Position numbers and translations under genes: made by a program. Below the pieces are notes generated by a model. That model saw only the letters and a program-made list of their open reading frames with translations, was not told the origin of the DNA and did no database searches. From Prevotella merdae (GTDB lineage Bacteria; Bacteroidota; Bacteroidia; Bacteroidales; Bacteroidaceae), in NCBI RefSeq assembly GCF_900290275.1, contig NZ_LT985324.1, positions 1,051,143 to 1,115,142 on the forward strand: 64,000 nucleotides of DNA. Direction: 5' to 3'. Shown in pieces: positions 9,092 through 17,380 of this stretch. How positions within the stretch are numbered: position 1 is the stretch's first letter; each line of letters opens with the position of its first letter.

Positions 9092-9122
9092 CAAAAGTAT
9101 ATACTTTAGTTCTAATTTCCAA
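9092..9122 (-). promoter_or_regulatory. Bacteroidota-type promoter for the acidic-protein gene
   Basis: On the - strand the sequence reads TTG (9122-9120), exactly 20 bases, then TACTTTTG (9099-9092), matching the -33 TTG / -7 TAnnTTTG consensus of the Bacteroidota primary sigma factor. Transcription would start near 9086, about 57 bases before the ATG at 9029. It is back to back with the rarA promoter. Confidence 0.7.
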
Positions 9123-9140
9123 GTTTTGATAAAGAAAATT

Positions 9141-9171
9141 TTGTGTAATTCGCATATATTTTCTAATTTTG
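9141..9171 (+). promoter_or_regulatory. Bacteroidota-type promoter for rarA
   Basis: TTG at 9141-9143, 20 bases, then TAATTTTG at 9164-9171 fits the -33/-7 consensus exactly. The expected start of transcription is near 9178, only about 3 bases before the rarA ATG at 9181, so the message would be leaderless or nearly so. Confidence 0.7.
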
Positions 9172-9180
9172 CGACTATAT

Positions 9181-10458
9181 ATGAGTGAACCTTTAGCAGA
9201 AAGAATGAGACCTCGCACGCTCGACGATTATGTTGGGCAGAAACACTTGGTTGGCGAGGGTGCCGTCTTGCGCAAGATGATTGACGCGGGGCGCATATCG
9301 TCGTTTATATTATGGGGACCTCCCGGAGTAGGCAAGACCACGTTGGCACAGATCATTGCCAACAAGCTCGAAACGCCCTTCTACACCCTTAGCGCCGTTA
9401 CATCCGGAGTTAAGGATGTGCGCGACGTGATTGAGCGGGCCAAGAGTGGGCGCTTCTTCAATTCAGCCTCCCCCATCCTGTTTATCGACGAGATACATCG
9501 ATTCTCCAAGTCGCAGCAAGACTCCTTGCTCGGAGCCGTGGAGCGTGGCGTCGTCACACTTATCGGAGCCACTACCGAGAATCCGTCGTTCGAGGTAATA
9601 CGCCCTTTGCTGTCGCGTTGCCAGTTGTACGTGCTCAAGCCGCTCGAGAAGGACGACCTACTCGACCTTGTCAATCGCGCCATAACATCAGATGTAGAGC
9701 TAAGCAAGCGCAACATACAGCTCAAGGAGTCGGGTGCCTTACTGCGCTATAGCGGAGGCGACGCGCGCAAGCTTCTCAATATACTGGAGCTTGTTGTCGA
9801 GGCCGACGGCAACGAACAGGTGGTTATTACCGACAAGATTGTGGAGAGCCGTTTGCAGCAGAACCCCCTTGCCTACGATAAGGACGGCGAGATGCATTAC
9901 GACATCATCTCGGCCTTCATCAAGTCGATACGCGGCTCCGACCCCGACGCCACGCTCTATTGGATGGCACGCATGATTGAAGGAGGAGAAGACCCGCAAT
10001 TCATAGCCCGCCGACTGGTTATCTCGGCTGCCGAGGATATAGGACTTGCCAACCCTAACGCCTTGCTTCTGGCCAATGCCGCCTTCGACGCTGTAATGAA
10101 GATCGGATGGCCCGAAGGACGCATTCCGCTTGCCGAGGCTGCCGTCTATCTGGCTACAAGCCCCAAGAGCAACTCTGCATATAACGGCATAAACGATGCT
10201 CTGGCATTGGTACGTAGCACTGGCAACCAGCCTGTTCCGCTCCATCTGCGCAACGCCCCAACAAAGCTTATGCAGAGCCTGGGCTATCACGACGGCTACA
10301 AGTACGCTCACGACTATCCAGGCCACTTTGTACAGCAGCAATACATGCCCGATGCCCTTAACGGCAACACGCGCATATGGCACGCCCAACACTCGCCTGC
10401 CGAGGAAAAGTCGTACCAGCAAATGCTTAAGTTGTGGGGCGACAGATTTAAGAATTGA
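9181..10458 (+). CDS. rarA: Replication-associated recombination protein A (AAA+ ATPase)
   Basis: RarA/MgsA is a clamp-loader-like AAA+ ATPase acting at stalled replication forks. The 425-residue protein opens with the family start LAERMRPRTLDDYVGQ and carries Walker A GPPGVGKTT (residues 46-54), Walker B FIDEIHRF, sensor 1 GATTENPSFEV and the C-terminal tetramer domain (ISAFIKSIRGSDPDATLYW, YKYAHDYPGHFV). An in-frame TTG at 9169 exists, but the ATG at 9181 begins the conserved part and lies just after the predicted transcription start. The 3' end merges into an 18-bp tandem repeat. Confidence 0.96.
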   Translation: MSEPLAERMRPRTLDDYVGQKHLVGEGAVLRKMIDAGRISSFILWGPPGVGKTTLAQIIANKLETPFYTLSAVTSGVKDVRDVIERAKSGRFFNSASPILFIDEIHRFSKSQQDSLLGAVERGVVTLIGATTENPSFEVIRPLLSRCQLYVLKPLEKDDLLDLVNRAITSDVELSKRNIQLKESGALLRYSGGDARKLLNILELVVEADGNEQVVITDKIVESRLQQNPLAYDKDGEMHYDIISAFIKSIRGSDPDATLYWMARMIEGGEDPQFIARRLVISAAEDIGLANPNALLLANAAFDAVMKIGWPEGRIPLAEAAVYLATSPKSNSAYNGINDALALVRSTGNQPVPLHLRNAPTKLMQSLGYHDGYKYAHDYPGHFVQQQYMPDALNGNTRIWHAQHSPAEEKSYQQMLKLWGDRFKN

Positions 10459-10527
10459 TAAAGATTTAAGGACTGATGAAGATTTAAGGATTAATGAAGA
10501 TTTGGGGACTGATGAAGATTTGAAGCA
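10446..10527. repeat. 18-bp tandem repeat at the rarA 3' end
   Basis: Units of the form ACTGATGAAGATTTAAGG repeat about four times with small changes, beginning inside the last rarA codons (AGATTTAAGAATTGA) and running to about 10527. The unit is a multiple of three and brings several stop codons. The rest of the spacer to 10624 shows nothing else. Confidence 0.75.
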
Positions 10528-10624
10528 CCCAGAAAGAGGTACTCTCAGTAGTACAACGATACTTCTCTAACATCCCTATCAATAACAAGACAAACTAATA
10601 AAATATAAAAAACTGAATATTAAA

Positions 10625-11584
10625 ATGAAAATCGTAGTAATGGATGGCAACGGCGTCAATCCTGGCGACATGTCGTGGGAACAGATAGAACAGTTTGGCA
10701 ATCTTACTGTATACAAGCGTACTGCTCCCGAAGAGGTAATAGCCCATGTTGGCGATGCCGAAATAGTACTTACCAACAAAACTGTTTTCGACGAGGCCAC
10801 AATTGCCCAGTTGCCTAATGTCAAATATATTGGCGTGCTTGCCACAGGCTATAATGTTGTCGACTTGCAAGCTGCCAGCAAGCGCGGAATTGTCGTAACT
10901 AACATTCCTGCCTACAGTACCGACAGCGTGGCACAAATGACCTTCGCCCACATTCTTAACGTTACCAATCACGTAGACCATTATGCACGTGCCTCGCACG
11001 ATGGCGAATGGAGCCGCTGCCCCGACTTCTGCTATTGGGACCTACCCCTAATTGAGCTTGCGGGCAAGACGCTCGGCATCGTAGGCCTGGGCAACATCGG
11101 CATGAAGGTGGCGCGTCTGGCTGCCGACTTTGGCATGAACGTCATCGCCCTAACAAGCAAGCAGGCCGACCAACTACCACAATACATCCGTAAGGCCAGT
11201 ATGGACCAGCTACTCTCTGATAGCGATATCATTTCGCTACATTGCCCACTAACGCCCGACACACACCAGTTGGTCAACAGCTCCACCATCAGCAAAATGA
11301 AGAAGGGCGCCATCGTGGTAAATACAGGCAGAGGTCCGCTCGTAAACGAGGAAGATGTGGCCGCAGCCCTACACAGCGGACATTTGGCAGCCTATTGCGC
11401 CGACGTGATGTGCCAGGAGCCACCAGCTGCCGACAATCCTCTGTTCCTCGAGCCTAATGCCTTCATAACACCCCACGTAGCTTGGGCGTCAAAAGAGGCA
11501 CGCACGCGCCTTATGGCCATTGCCGAAGAGAACATCCGAACATTCCTTAGTGGTAAACCCGTAAACGTAGTGAACAATATATGA
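10625..11584 (+). CDS. D-2-hydroxyacid dehydrogenase (glycerate dehydrogenase/hydroxypyruvate reductase-like)
   Basis: A 319-residue cytosolic NAD(P)-dependent oxidoreductase of the D-isomer-specific 2-hydroxyacid dehydrogenase family, reducing a 2-keto acid such as hydroxypyruvate. The Rossmann fingerprint is GLGNIG at 154-159. The catalytic set is present: R236 in NTGRGPLV, E265 in CQEPPA and H283 in TPHVAW. Length and motifs suggest the glycerate dehydrogenase branch, but the natural substrate cannot be told from sequence. Its stop overlaps the next start (ATGA at 11581-11584), so the two genes are probably translated together. Confidence 0.9.
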   Translation: MKIVVMDGNGVNPGDMSWEQIEQFGNLTVYKRTAPEEVIAHVGDAEIVLTNKTVFDEATIAQLPNVKYIGVLATGYNVVDLQAASKRGIVVTNIPAYSTDSVAQMTFAHILNVTNHVDHYARASHDGEWSRCPDFCYWDLPLIELAGKTLGIVGLGNIGMKVARLAADFGMNVIALTSKQADQLPQYIRKASMDQLLSDSDIISLHCPLTPDTHQLVNSSTISKMKKGAIVVNTGRGPLVNEEDVAAALHSGHLAAYCADVMCQEPPAADNPLFLEPNAFITPHVAWASKEARTRLMAIAEENIRTFLSGKPVNVVNNI

Positions 11585-12213
11585 TGTCGCACCAAGAGCT
11601 CTACGAGCCATTACTCAATGTTATTGAGTTTCTCGGAACCTTTGCCTTTGCCATCTCAGGCATTCGTCACGCAGCAGCCAAGCATTTCGACTGGTTTGGC
11701 GGATTTGTCTGCGGCATTGCGGTTGCTATTGGTGGCGGAACACTTCGCGATATGATGTTAGGCGTAACACCCTTTTGGATGACCTCCTCCATCTACCTCA
11801 TCTGTACGCTCATAGCCCAGATGTTCGTCATCATCTTTGCTCACTCGCTCAAGCGCCTGGACAACACGTGGTTCTTCTTCGACACCTTAGGCCTTGCCCT
11901 CTTTACGGTAGCGGGCTTACAGAAGACGTTAGATTGCGGACATCCCTTCTGGGTAGCCATCATCATGGGCACAATCACAGGTTCGGCGGGCGGCGTAATC
12001 CGCGACGTGCTCCTCAACAACGTGCCAGTAATCTTCAAGAAGGAGATTTACGCCATGGCAAGCATCGTTGGAGGTGCCGCCTATTGGGGACTGGTAGAGT
12101 GCGGATGCGACATGACCGTCTCAGTAATCATCGCCTTCGTGCTCATCGTGCTGATACGTATATTTGCCGTCAAATACCACATCTCGCTGCCCGTATTGCG
12201 TGGCGAGGAATAA
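11581..12213 (+). CDS. TRIC-type (UPF0126/YadS family) membrane protein
   Basis: A 210-residue integral membrane protein with about seven hydrophobic helices, made of two UPF0126 repeats. Each has a glycine-rich signature: GGFVCGIAVAIGGGTLRDMM in the first and TGSAGGVIRDVLLNNVP in the second, the bent helices that line the pore in prokaryotic TRIC cation channels. Members have been described as potassium-permeable channels, and some relatives have been proposed as transporters. It overlaps the dehydrogenase gene by 4 bases (ATGA). The spacer to 12338 holds a weak stem (CACATCCC/GGGATGTG near 12250-12278) without a T-run. Confidence 0.88.
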   Translation: MMSHQELYEPLLNVIEFLGTFAFAISGIRHAAAKHFDWFGGFVCGIAVAIGGGTLRDMMLGVTPFWMTSSIYLICTLIAQMFVIIFAHSLKRLDNTWFFFDTLGLALFTVAGLQKTLDCGHPFWVAIIMGTITGSAGGVIRDVLLNNVPVIFKKEIYAMASIVGGAAYWGLVECGCDMTVSVIIAFVLIVLIRIFAVKYHISLPVLRGEE

Positions 12214-12338
12214 GTAGACTGATTTTGCCCTACGCATAACAACCGTCCACATCCCTATCCTATTGAATGGGGATGTGTACCCTCCTATGTTCTCTACGGC
12301 CACGGCAAGCACAATTCTGCCGTAATGAAAATCTATCG

Positions 12339-14990
12339 TTATCTTGTCTTCACTCCGTATATCTCATAGTCCTTCTTTCGTCTTTCTACTATCGGCGTAT
12401 TCTTCCCGTCGTAGTACATATCAAACCATGTTGACGATTCTTTTGGTTTCATACTATCACTCAGCACAAAATGTTTGCCGTCCAACGACCGTTGCTGTAT
12501 GTAATAATGGTGTTGTCTATATGCAGTCTTGACGAACACTTCTCTTAATCCCAAGAAGCAAATGTCATCGTACATCCTTATCTCTGCTCTTCTGTAGGTT
12601 TCACCATTGTTTCTTCCACATCTCATATACACTCCACCAATCTTCAAGAAATCCATGAAACCAATGGTGACAAATTCTGGTTCTCGGGTAAAACATGTCA
12701 TATTCTCCAAATATACCCAGTATTCCTTGCCTTGCTCCATGAAATGAAGCAGAGTGTTGTCCTGCAGCTCTGCAAATTCATACGTCTGTTCTGGCATTTC
12801 CATTGGTTTGTACAGTTCGGTGCGTACAAGGTATTTACCTTCTCTGCTTTGCACTACTCTTATACCGTATGCCTGAGGATATATCTTGGCATAACTGCCT
12901 AATGACTCCCATTTATCCATACAATGTCTTCTATAGTATACTTGGTAATTGTTCTTCGTGACGCAATTGACTCTCAGATTGGCAGGTTCTTTATAATCAG
13001 CCAACTGTGTCTTGCCTTCGATGTGGTCTATTTTTATTTCTGGTCTGAAAAACCTTATATATTGTTTCTTTTCCCCTTCAAATTGCTTGACCTCTTCTTT
13101 CCATGTGTTTCTCCTTTCCGCTAATTCTTCAGCTGTCATAGGATGCAACATACTATCCCAAGCCTTGCGCCAAGCCAAACCTCCTTGTTCGTCTTCCCAA
13201 ATCGAAAGGTCTTCTATTTTCTCCTTAAACATGTATAGTCTGTCTGGCTCTGATGGCTGCACAAAGAAATTGCGGAACCGCAGCCCTTCGTCGGTCCCAT
13301 TGCCCAACGCATTCCGCAATACAAAACAGTTCTCGTCCATCTTACGTGTCTTTACTCTCGGATAGAGGCGCAGTCCGTCTGTAGTAGAGAACTCCATAAA
13401 ACCATGCTTTTCTATTCTCGGTCGCTTGAAGAATCTAACTCCATTACGCAAGTCCATCCATGGACGTTCTCTGTCTATCTTCCGTCGAGAGTACAGCTTG
13501 GCTATTCCGTATGCTTTCAGTTCTACCTTATTATATTCACAGGGTAGCACTTCCTTATCGTCCTTATCCACAACACCCGACAACCCTTCCTTGTTGCCAA
13601 CTATCTCGTAGCCGTATGCTTCCTCCAAGTCCATACGTTGCCCCTCATGTGTCATAACGGTAATCAACTCTGTTCGTGCGTCCGAAGTGATTCTCTCTTG
13701 TTCGTTGCAAACAGAATAGGCTATGTTATACTGTCCTTCCACTTCCCCTGTCAGAATGCCTTTACCAGCGATACGTCCCTCAAACATGGCTTGCCAGTCT
13801 CTGTCATCTGACGGCAGACCAAACAAACGGTACAGTCCGACATTGTCTAATATCAAGCAATACTTCTTGCCCTCAAACACACGCATGCCACGTCCTACTT
13901 GCTGCAGGTATTTTGCCAACGACAGTGTGGGTCTCGCCAACTGAATGAACTCTACATCGGGACAGTCAAAACCTTCACCAAACAAGTCCACATTCACCAA
14001 CACTTGTATGTCGTTAGTCTGTTCCAAAGAGGCATAGCAAGAATTACCATAACGATCTCCTACACTTGTTTTCTTAAACCTTTCAATGATTTTCTTTCTT
14101 TCTTCAATCGATGTCTTGCTGCTTATCGCCACTGCTTTTATTCCATGCTGTCTGTACGCTTCCGCTATATGCTCCGCATGAGCTATGTCTATGGCGTAAG
14201 TAATGCCTTTCTTGTTAGCTGCATATCTTATCACCGTATCGCAAAGCCTCTCGATGCTTGGCTGCACATTCAGCTTCTCGCTCATCTCTCTCAGCGAGAA
14301 GTCTCCGTCGGCACCACGTTTCTTCAGCGAGTTCACCAAGTGCCAATCCTCACTATCCTCTCTTATGGACATATAGTCATACAACGATAGCCACCCATCG
14401 GCAATAAACTTCTTTACCGACCACGACTGCAGCAGCACATCAAACAAATCGGTGAACCCTCGTTTAGTCAGTCGGCAAGGCGTGGCAGTCAGTCCCAACT
14501 TCTTTGCCTCAGGATAAGCATCCATCACCTCCTTATAAGTCTTCGCCACGGCATGATGCGCCTCGTCAATTATGATGAGCGAAGGCTTCTCCTCCAATTC
14601 ATGATAATGCTTCGATAGCCACTGTATAGAGAAAACTTTGATAAGTGAAGAGTGAAGAGTGAAAAGTGAAGAATCCAATGGGTTAAGTGAAAAGGGAAGA
14701 GTGAAAAGTGAAGAATCCAATTGCTTTGCAAGTGTTTCCTTTATCTGTTCCACCAATTCACGCCGATGCACCACAATCCACACACATGGATTTTTCCATT
14801 TTAACTTTTCACTTTTCTCTCCATCTGGATTTTTCCCTTTTAACTTTTCACTTTTCACTACTTCTGCAAGAAGTATCGTTTTTCCTGTTCCAGTAGGCAT
14901 CTGAACCATAACGGATTGATGAGACTCAAAAGCCTTCTCTATCCGTTCCTTCATATCCTCTTGGTAATCAAATAGCTTGATTTCTTTCAT
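12339..14990 (-). CDS. DEAD/DEAH-box helicase with in-frame repeat insertions
   Basis: An 883-residue superfamily 2 helicase. Walker A MPTGTGKT (GTGKT at 34-38), motif II IIIDEAHH (DEAH at 142-145), motif III LGLTATP and the C-terminal helicase motifs (NVDLFGEGFDCPDVEF, LQQVGRGMR) are present. Residues from about 460 on match no domain I know. Two stretches between the first motifs, about 45-67 and 90-116, consist of repeated SEKLKxKNP and LDSSLFTL units; their DNA (14640-14730 and 14797-14860) is the low-complexity GTGAAAAGTGAAGA repeat found in spacers of these genomes, read in frame. Homologues would be expected to lack them. It stands alone; a defence or repair role is possible but unproven. 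Confidence 0.85.
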   Translation of the reverse strand: MKEIKLFDYQEDMKERIEKAFESHQSVMVQMPTGTGKTILLAEVVKSEKLKGKNPDGEKSEKLKWKNPCVWIVVHRRELVEQIKETLAKQLDSSLFTLPFSLNPLDSSLFTLHSSLIKVFSIQWLSKHYHELEEKPSLIIIDEAHHAVAKTYKEVMDAYPEAKKLGLTATPCRLTKRGFTDLFDVLLQSWSVKKFIADGWLSLYDYMSIREDSEDWHLVNSLKKRGADGDFSLREMSEKLNVQPSIERLCDTVIRYAANKKGITYAIDIAHAEHIAEAYRQHGIKAVAISSKTSIEERKKIIERFKKTSVGDRYGNSCYASLEQTNDIQVLVNVDLFGEGFDCPDVEFIQLARPTLSLAKYLQQVGRGMRVFEGKKYCLILDNVGLYRLFGLPSDDRDWQAMFEGRIAGKGILTGEVEGQYNIAYSVCNEQERITSDARTELITVMTHEGQRMDLEEAYGYEIVGNKEGLSGVVDKDDKEVLPCEYNKVELKAYGIAKLYSRRKIDRERPWMDLRNGVRFFKRPRIEKHGFMEFSTTDGLRLYPRVKTRKMDENCFVLRNALGNGTDEGLRFRNFFVQPSEPDRLYMFKEKIEDLSIWEDEQGGLAWRKAWDSMLHPMTAEELAERRNTWKEEVKQFEGEKKQYIRFFRPEIKIDHIEGKTQLADYKEPANLRVNCVTKNNYQVYYRRHCMDKWESLGSYAKIYPQAYGIRVVQSREGKYLVRTELYKPMEMPEQTYEFAELQDNTLLHFMEQGKEYWVYLENMTCFTREPEFVTIGFMDFLKIGGVYMRCGRNNGETYRRAEIRMYDDICFLGLREVFVKTAYRQHHYYIQQRSLDGKHFVLSDSMKPKESSTWFDMYYDGKNTPIVERRKKDYEIYGVKTR

Positions 14991-15002
14991 TCAAACACCT
15001 AT

Positions 15003-15178
15003 TTATAACACATTACCCAAGTAGTTTTTCACATAGTATTTGTCTGGATACTCAGCAATCATTTTCTTGATGCCGTCCTTGATCACCTCATCTGCACACA
15101 CCAACATGTGCAAAACAAGCCTCCACCATTCTTCGAGAGTACCTTATCTATCTTATCAAAATCTGTATTTGTGTTCAT
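15003..15178 (-). pseudogene. Frameshifted small gene
   Basis: On the - strand, ATG at 15178 opens a frame (MNTNTDFDKIDKVLSK) that ends early, while a shifted frame gives a coherent continuation EEWWRLVLHMLVCADEVIKD, then GIKKMIAEYPDKYYVKNYLG, and a stop at 15003-15005. A single indel near 15130-15140 joins them into a protein of about 58 residues. I do not recognise the family. Read as a decayed small gene. Confidence 0.45.
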
Positions 15179-15333
15179 ACAATGTTCCCCTTGTTAAACC
15201 ATCCAAAATATTCACTTAAAAGTGAACAGTCTTTAATTTCTTTATGTATTTTTGCGCAAAAGAATGGTGTTATTACCATTGAGAAGAATATGATAACCGA
15301 TATAGAAAGTGCAACCTTTGAAATTTAGTAATT

Positions 15334-15454
15334 ATGGTACAGAATAAACTTTTCCGTGATTGCCTTGCAGCAATGTCGCCACAACTTCACCACACAAACC
15401 ATTGCTCGCATTCAAACCGCATTGGGATGTAACTTAATAAATATTGCTCATTAG
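15334..15454 (+). pseudogene. Remnant resembling an XRE-type antitoxin C-terminus
   Basis: In the frame ending at TAG 15452-15454 the + strand encodes FTTQTIARIQTALGCNLINI, which looks like the last helix of a small Xre/HigA-type helix-turn-helix protein (pattern TIAKIENALG-LI). A different frame from ATG 15334 leads into it, so the gene is truncated or frameshifted. A -7-like TATTTTTG lies near 15247-15254. Likely the ruin of a toxin-antitoxin module. Confidence 0.4.
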
Positions 15455-15459
15455 GTATA

Positions 15460-15493
15460 TTGGAGAGTCAGAGTAAAGGCTCTCCAATTTTTT
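15460..15493 (+). terminator. Intrinsic terminator
   Basis: TTGGAGAG (15460-15467) pairs with CTCTCCAA (15480-15487), followed by six T. It ends the decayed + strand gene before it; on the other strand it lies right at the end of the small - strand ORF. Confidence 0.65.
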
Positions 15494-15494
15494 A

Positions 15495-15716
15495 CTATAT
15501 TTTTCGGTATTCACTATTGAACAAAACTTCATCAGTATCGAAATAGACTTCTGCGATTAGATGCTTTTGGAGATAATCATAATTCTCATAGTCTTCTTTG
15601 AATTTCTCCATATCAACATCCATATCATGCACATAGATATTGTACTGCCTATCTGCGTGTTTCTTTTTGAATTCAGAAACATAGTTGGATAAATGGAACA
15701 CCAACTTTATAGACAC
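15495..15716 (-). pseudogene. 5'-truncated small ORF
   Basis: The frame encodes 73 codons ending YFDTDEVLFNSEYRKI, with protein-like composition (many charged and aromatic residues) but no family I recognise. There is no ATG at its head: it opens at a GTG directly after an in-frame TAG, and this head lies in an inverted repeat, TAGACACTTGCATAGGTGTC (15713-15732), related to the hairpin of the R repeats at 45-60 kb. A repeat has probably replaced the real 5' end. Confidence 0.4.
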
Positions 15717-15831
15717 CTATGCAAGTGTCTATATAATAAATAAAAAAAATAAAAGATTAGAACCCCATTGCAGTATCGCTCTGCACTATGCCGCCACTCG
15801 GATGAGGAGAATTTGAATTGTCTTTGAAAAC

Positions 15832-15913
15832 TTAATGGTTAGCTATTTCTTTCTGTGAAAGGCCTGTTGCTTTCATTATATTGTCGATAGACATTCCCAT
15901 TTCAAGAAGATTT
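15832..15913 (-). pseudogene. 3' fragment of an Rpn-like gene
   Basis: About 80 bases are nearly identical to the end of the complete gene at 18083-18928 (the codons for EMGMSIDNIMKATGLSQKEI). The copy ends with its own stop (15832-15834) and lacks everything upstream. The remaining bases of 15717-16081 hold a short repeat, CAGTATCGCTCTGC (15771-15812), also found at 19950-19990, and nothing else that I can name. Confidence 0.7.
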
Positions 15914-16081
15914 CAAACTTGTTTAAAGTTTGCCGAGTCGTGATGGCATTCGATGAGAGCAAATTCCAAATTGCTTCTATAAAGTATCTCATTATGCGTA
16001 TAGTTTTTATACGAATGAGCAATTAACAGACATATATGCAGCCAGCACATTACGTCCATTAATCGCTCATCAACCAATTGC

Positions 16082-17380
16082 TTATCTTACAATCGCTTCC
16101 TTAATGCTCTCTACGATATACTTCACATCATCATCCGTAACATACGGACCTGCTGGCAGACAGAAGCCAACCTTAAACAGTTCCTCCTCTACCCCATTGG
16201 TATATACAGAAGCACCCTCATACACGGGTTGTTTGTGCATAGGCTTCCATACCGGGCGACACTCAATCTTCTTGCCCAGCATGAACACACGCAATGCCTC
16301 TACATTTTCGTTAGGCTGACAGTCGGTTGTTGCTGAATCAACGGCATGGATTACACCAGCAGCTCCACCTACGGCAGTCTTAATCACTTCCTTGTAAGCG
16401 TTCTCCTGACCTTGAATCTTCACATCTGCATCCAAAGTGGCAGCGCAAAGCCAGAAGTTTGCGTCATAGCGTGGGTCTGTTGGCTGTTTGTGGATATGTA
16501 CTCCAGGAACATCCTTCAACAGTTCCTCATAGAGCTTCTGCACATGCTTGTGATGAGCGATATGGTCGTTAAGCACAGTCATCTGACCGCGACCGATTCC
16601 CGCACACACGTTCGACATACGATAGTTGTAGCCGATAGCCGTATGCTGATAGTAAGGATAAGCGTCGCGAGCCTGTGTGGCATACCACATCACCTCATTG
16701 GCATCCTCAGCATTACGGCAAATCAAAGCACCACCACCAGAAGTAGTAATCATCTTGTTGCCATTAAACGACAGCACACCATACTTGCCGAATGTACCCA
16801 ACACTTGTCCATCAAAGCGCGAGCCCATACCCTCGGCAGCATCCTCCACCACTGGAATGCCATACTTGTCGGCAATAGCCATAATCTCGTCAATACGGTA
16901 AGGCATACCATACAGAGCTACAGGCACTATAGCCTTAGGCAACTTGCCCGTCTTCTCTTTACGGTCAATGATAGCCTTCTCCAGCAAAGCAGGATCCATA
17001 TTCCATGTCTCTCCCTCTGAACCTACAAACACAGGCTTTGCACCAAGATAAGTGATAGGATGACTTGAAGCACAGAACGTAAAGCTCTGCACCAGCACCT
17101 CGTCACCAGCCTTAACACCACATCCAATCAGTGCCAAGTGAACAGCAGCAGTACCAGCGCTCAAGCAAACCACCTCACGCTCTAATTCAACATTCCTAAC
17201 TCCTAATTCCTCATTGGAAGTTTGACTACAGACAAACTTCTTTAGGTCTTTCTCGAAAGCATTTACGTTTGGACCCATCGGCACCACCCAATTGGTGTCG
17301 AAAGCCTCCTTAACGTATTTCTGTTCCAAACCAGCCTCACTCATATGAGCAAGACACAGATAAATCGTTTTTCTTTCCAT
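16082..17380 (-). CDS. DegT/DnrJ/EryC1/StrS-family PLP aminotransferase
   Basis: A 432-residue pyridoxal-phosphate enzyme of the sugar aminotransferase family, which transfers an amino group to a keto sugar nucleotide in surface-glycan synthesis. Seen: SAGTAAVHLAL (cofactor phosphate site), PVALYGMP, VVEDAAEGMGS (Asp that holds the pyridine nitrogen) and SFNGNKMITTSGGGAL with the Schiff-base Lys. Residues about 53-69 (SQTSNEELGVRNVELER) interrupt the conserved block just before SAGTAA; their DNA (17173-17224) is the spacer repeat CTAACTCCTAATTC in frame. It lies apart from the main polysaccharide locus, behind repeats. Substrate unknown. Confidence 0.88.
   Translation of the reverse strand: MERKTIYLCLAHMSEAGLEQKYVKEAFDTNWVVPMGPNVNAFEKDLKKFVCSQTSNEELGVRNVELEREVVCLSAGTAAVHLALIGCGVKAGDEVLVQSFTFCASSHPITYLGAKPVFVGSEGETWNMDPALLEKAIIDRKEKTGKLPKAIVPVALYGMPYRIDEIMAIADKYGIPVVEDAAEGMGSRFDGQVLGTFGKYGVLSFNGNKMITTSGGGALICRNAEDANEVMWYATQARDAYPYYQHTAIGYNYRMSNVCAGIGRGQMTVLNDHIAHHKHVQKLYEELLKDVPGVHIHKQPTDPRYDANFWLCAATLDADVKIQGQENAYKEVIKTAVGGAAGVIHAVDSATTDCQPNENVEALRVFMLGKKIECRPVWKPMHKQPVYEGASVYTNGVEEELFKVGFCLPAGPYVTDDDVKYIVESIKEAIVR

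Noticed and set aside
12339..14990. Type I or III restriction helicase subunit
   Set aside because: No methyltransferase, specificity subunit or nuclease motif in or beside it; helicase of unknown role is all that can be said.
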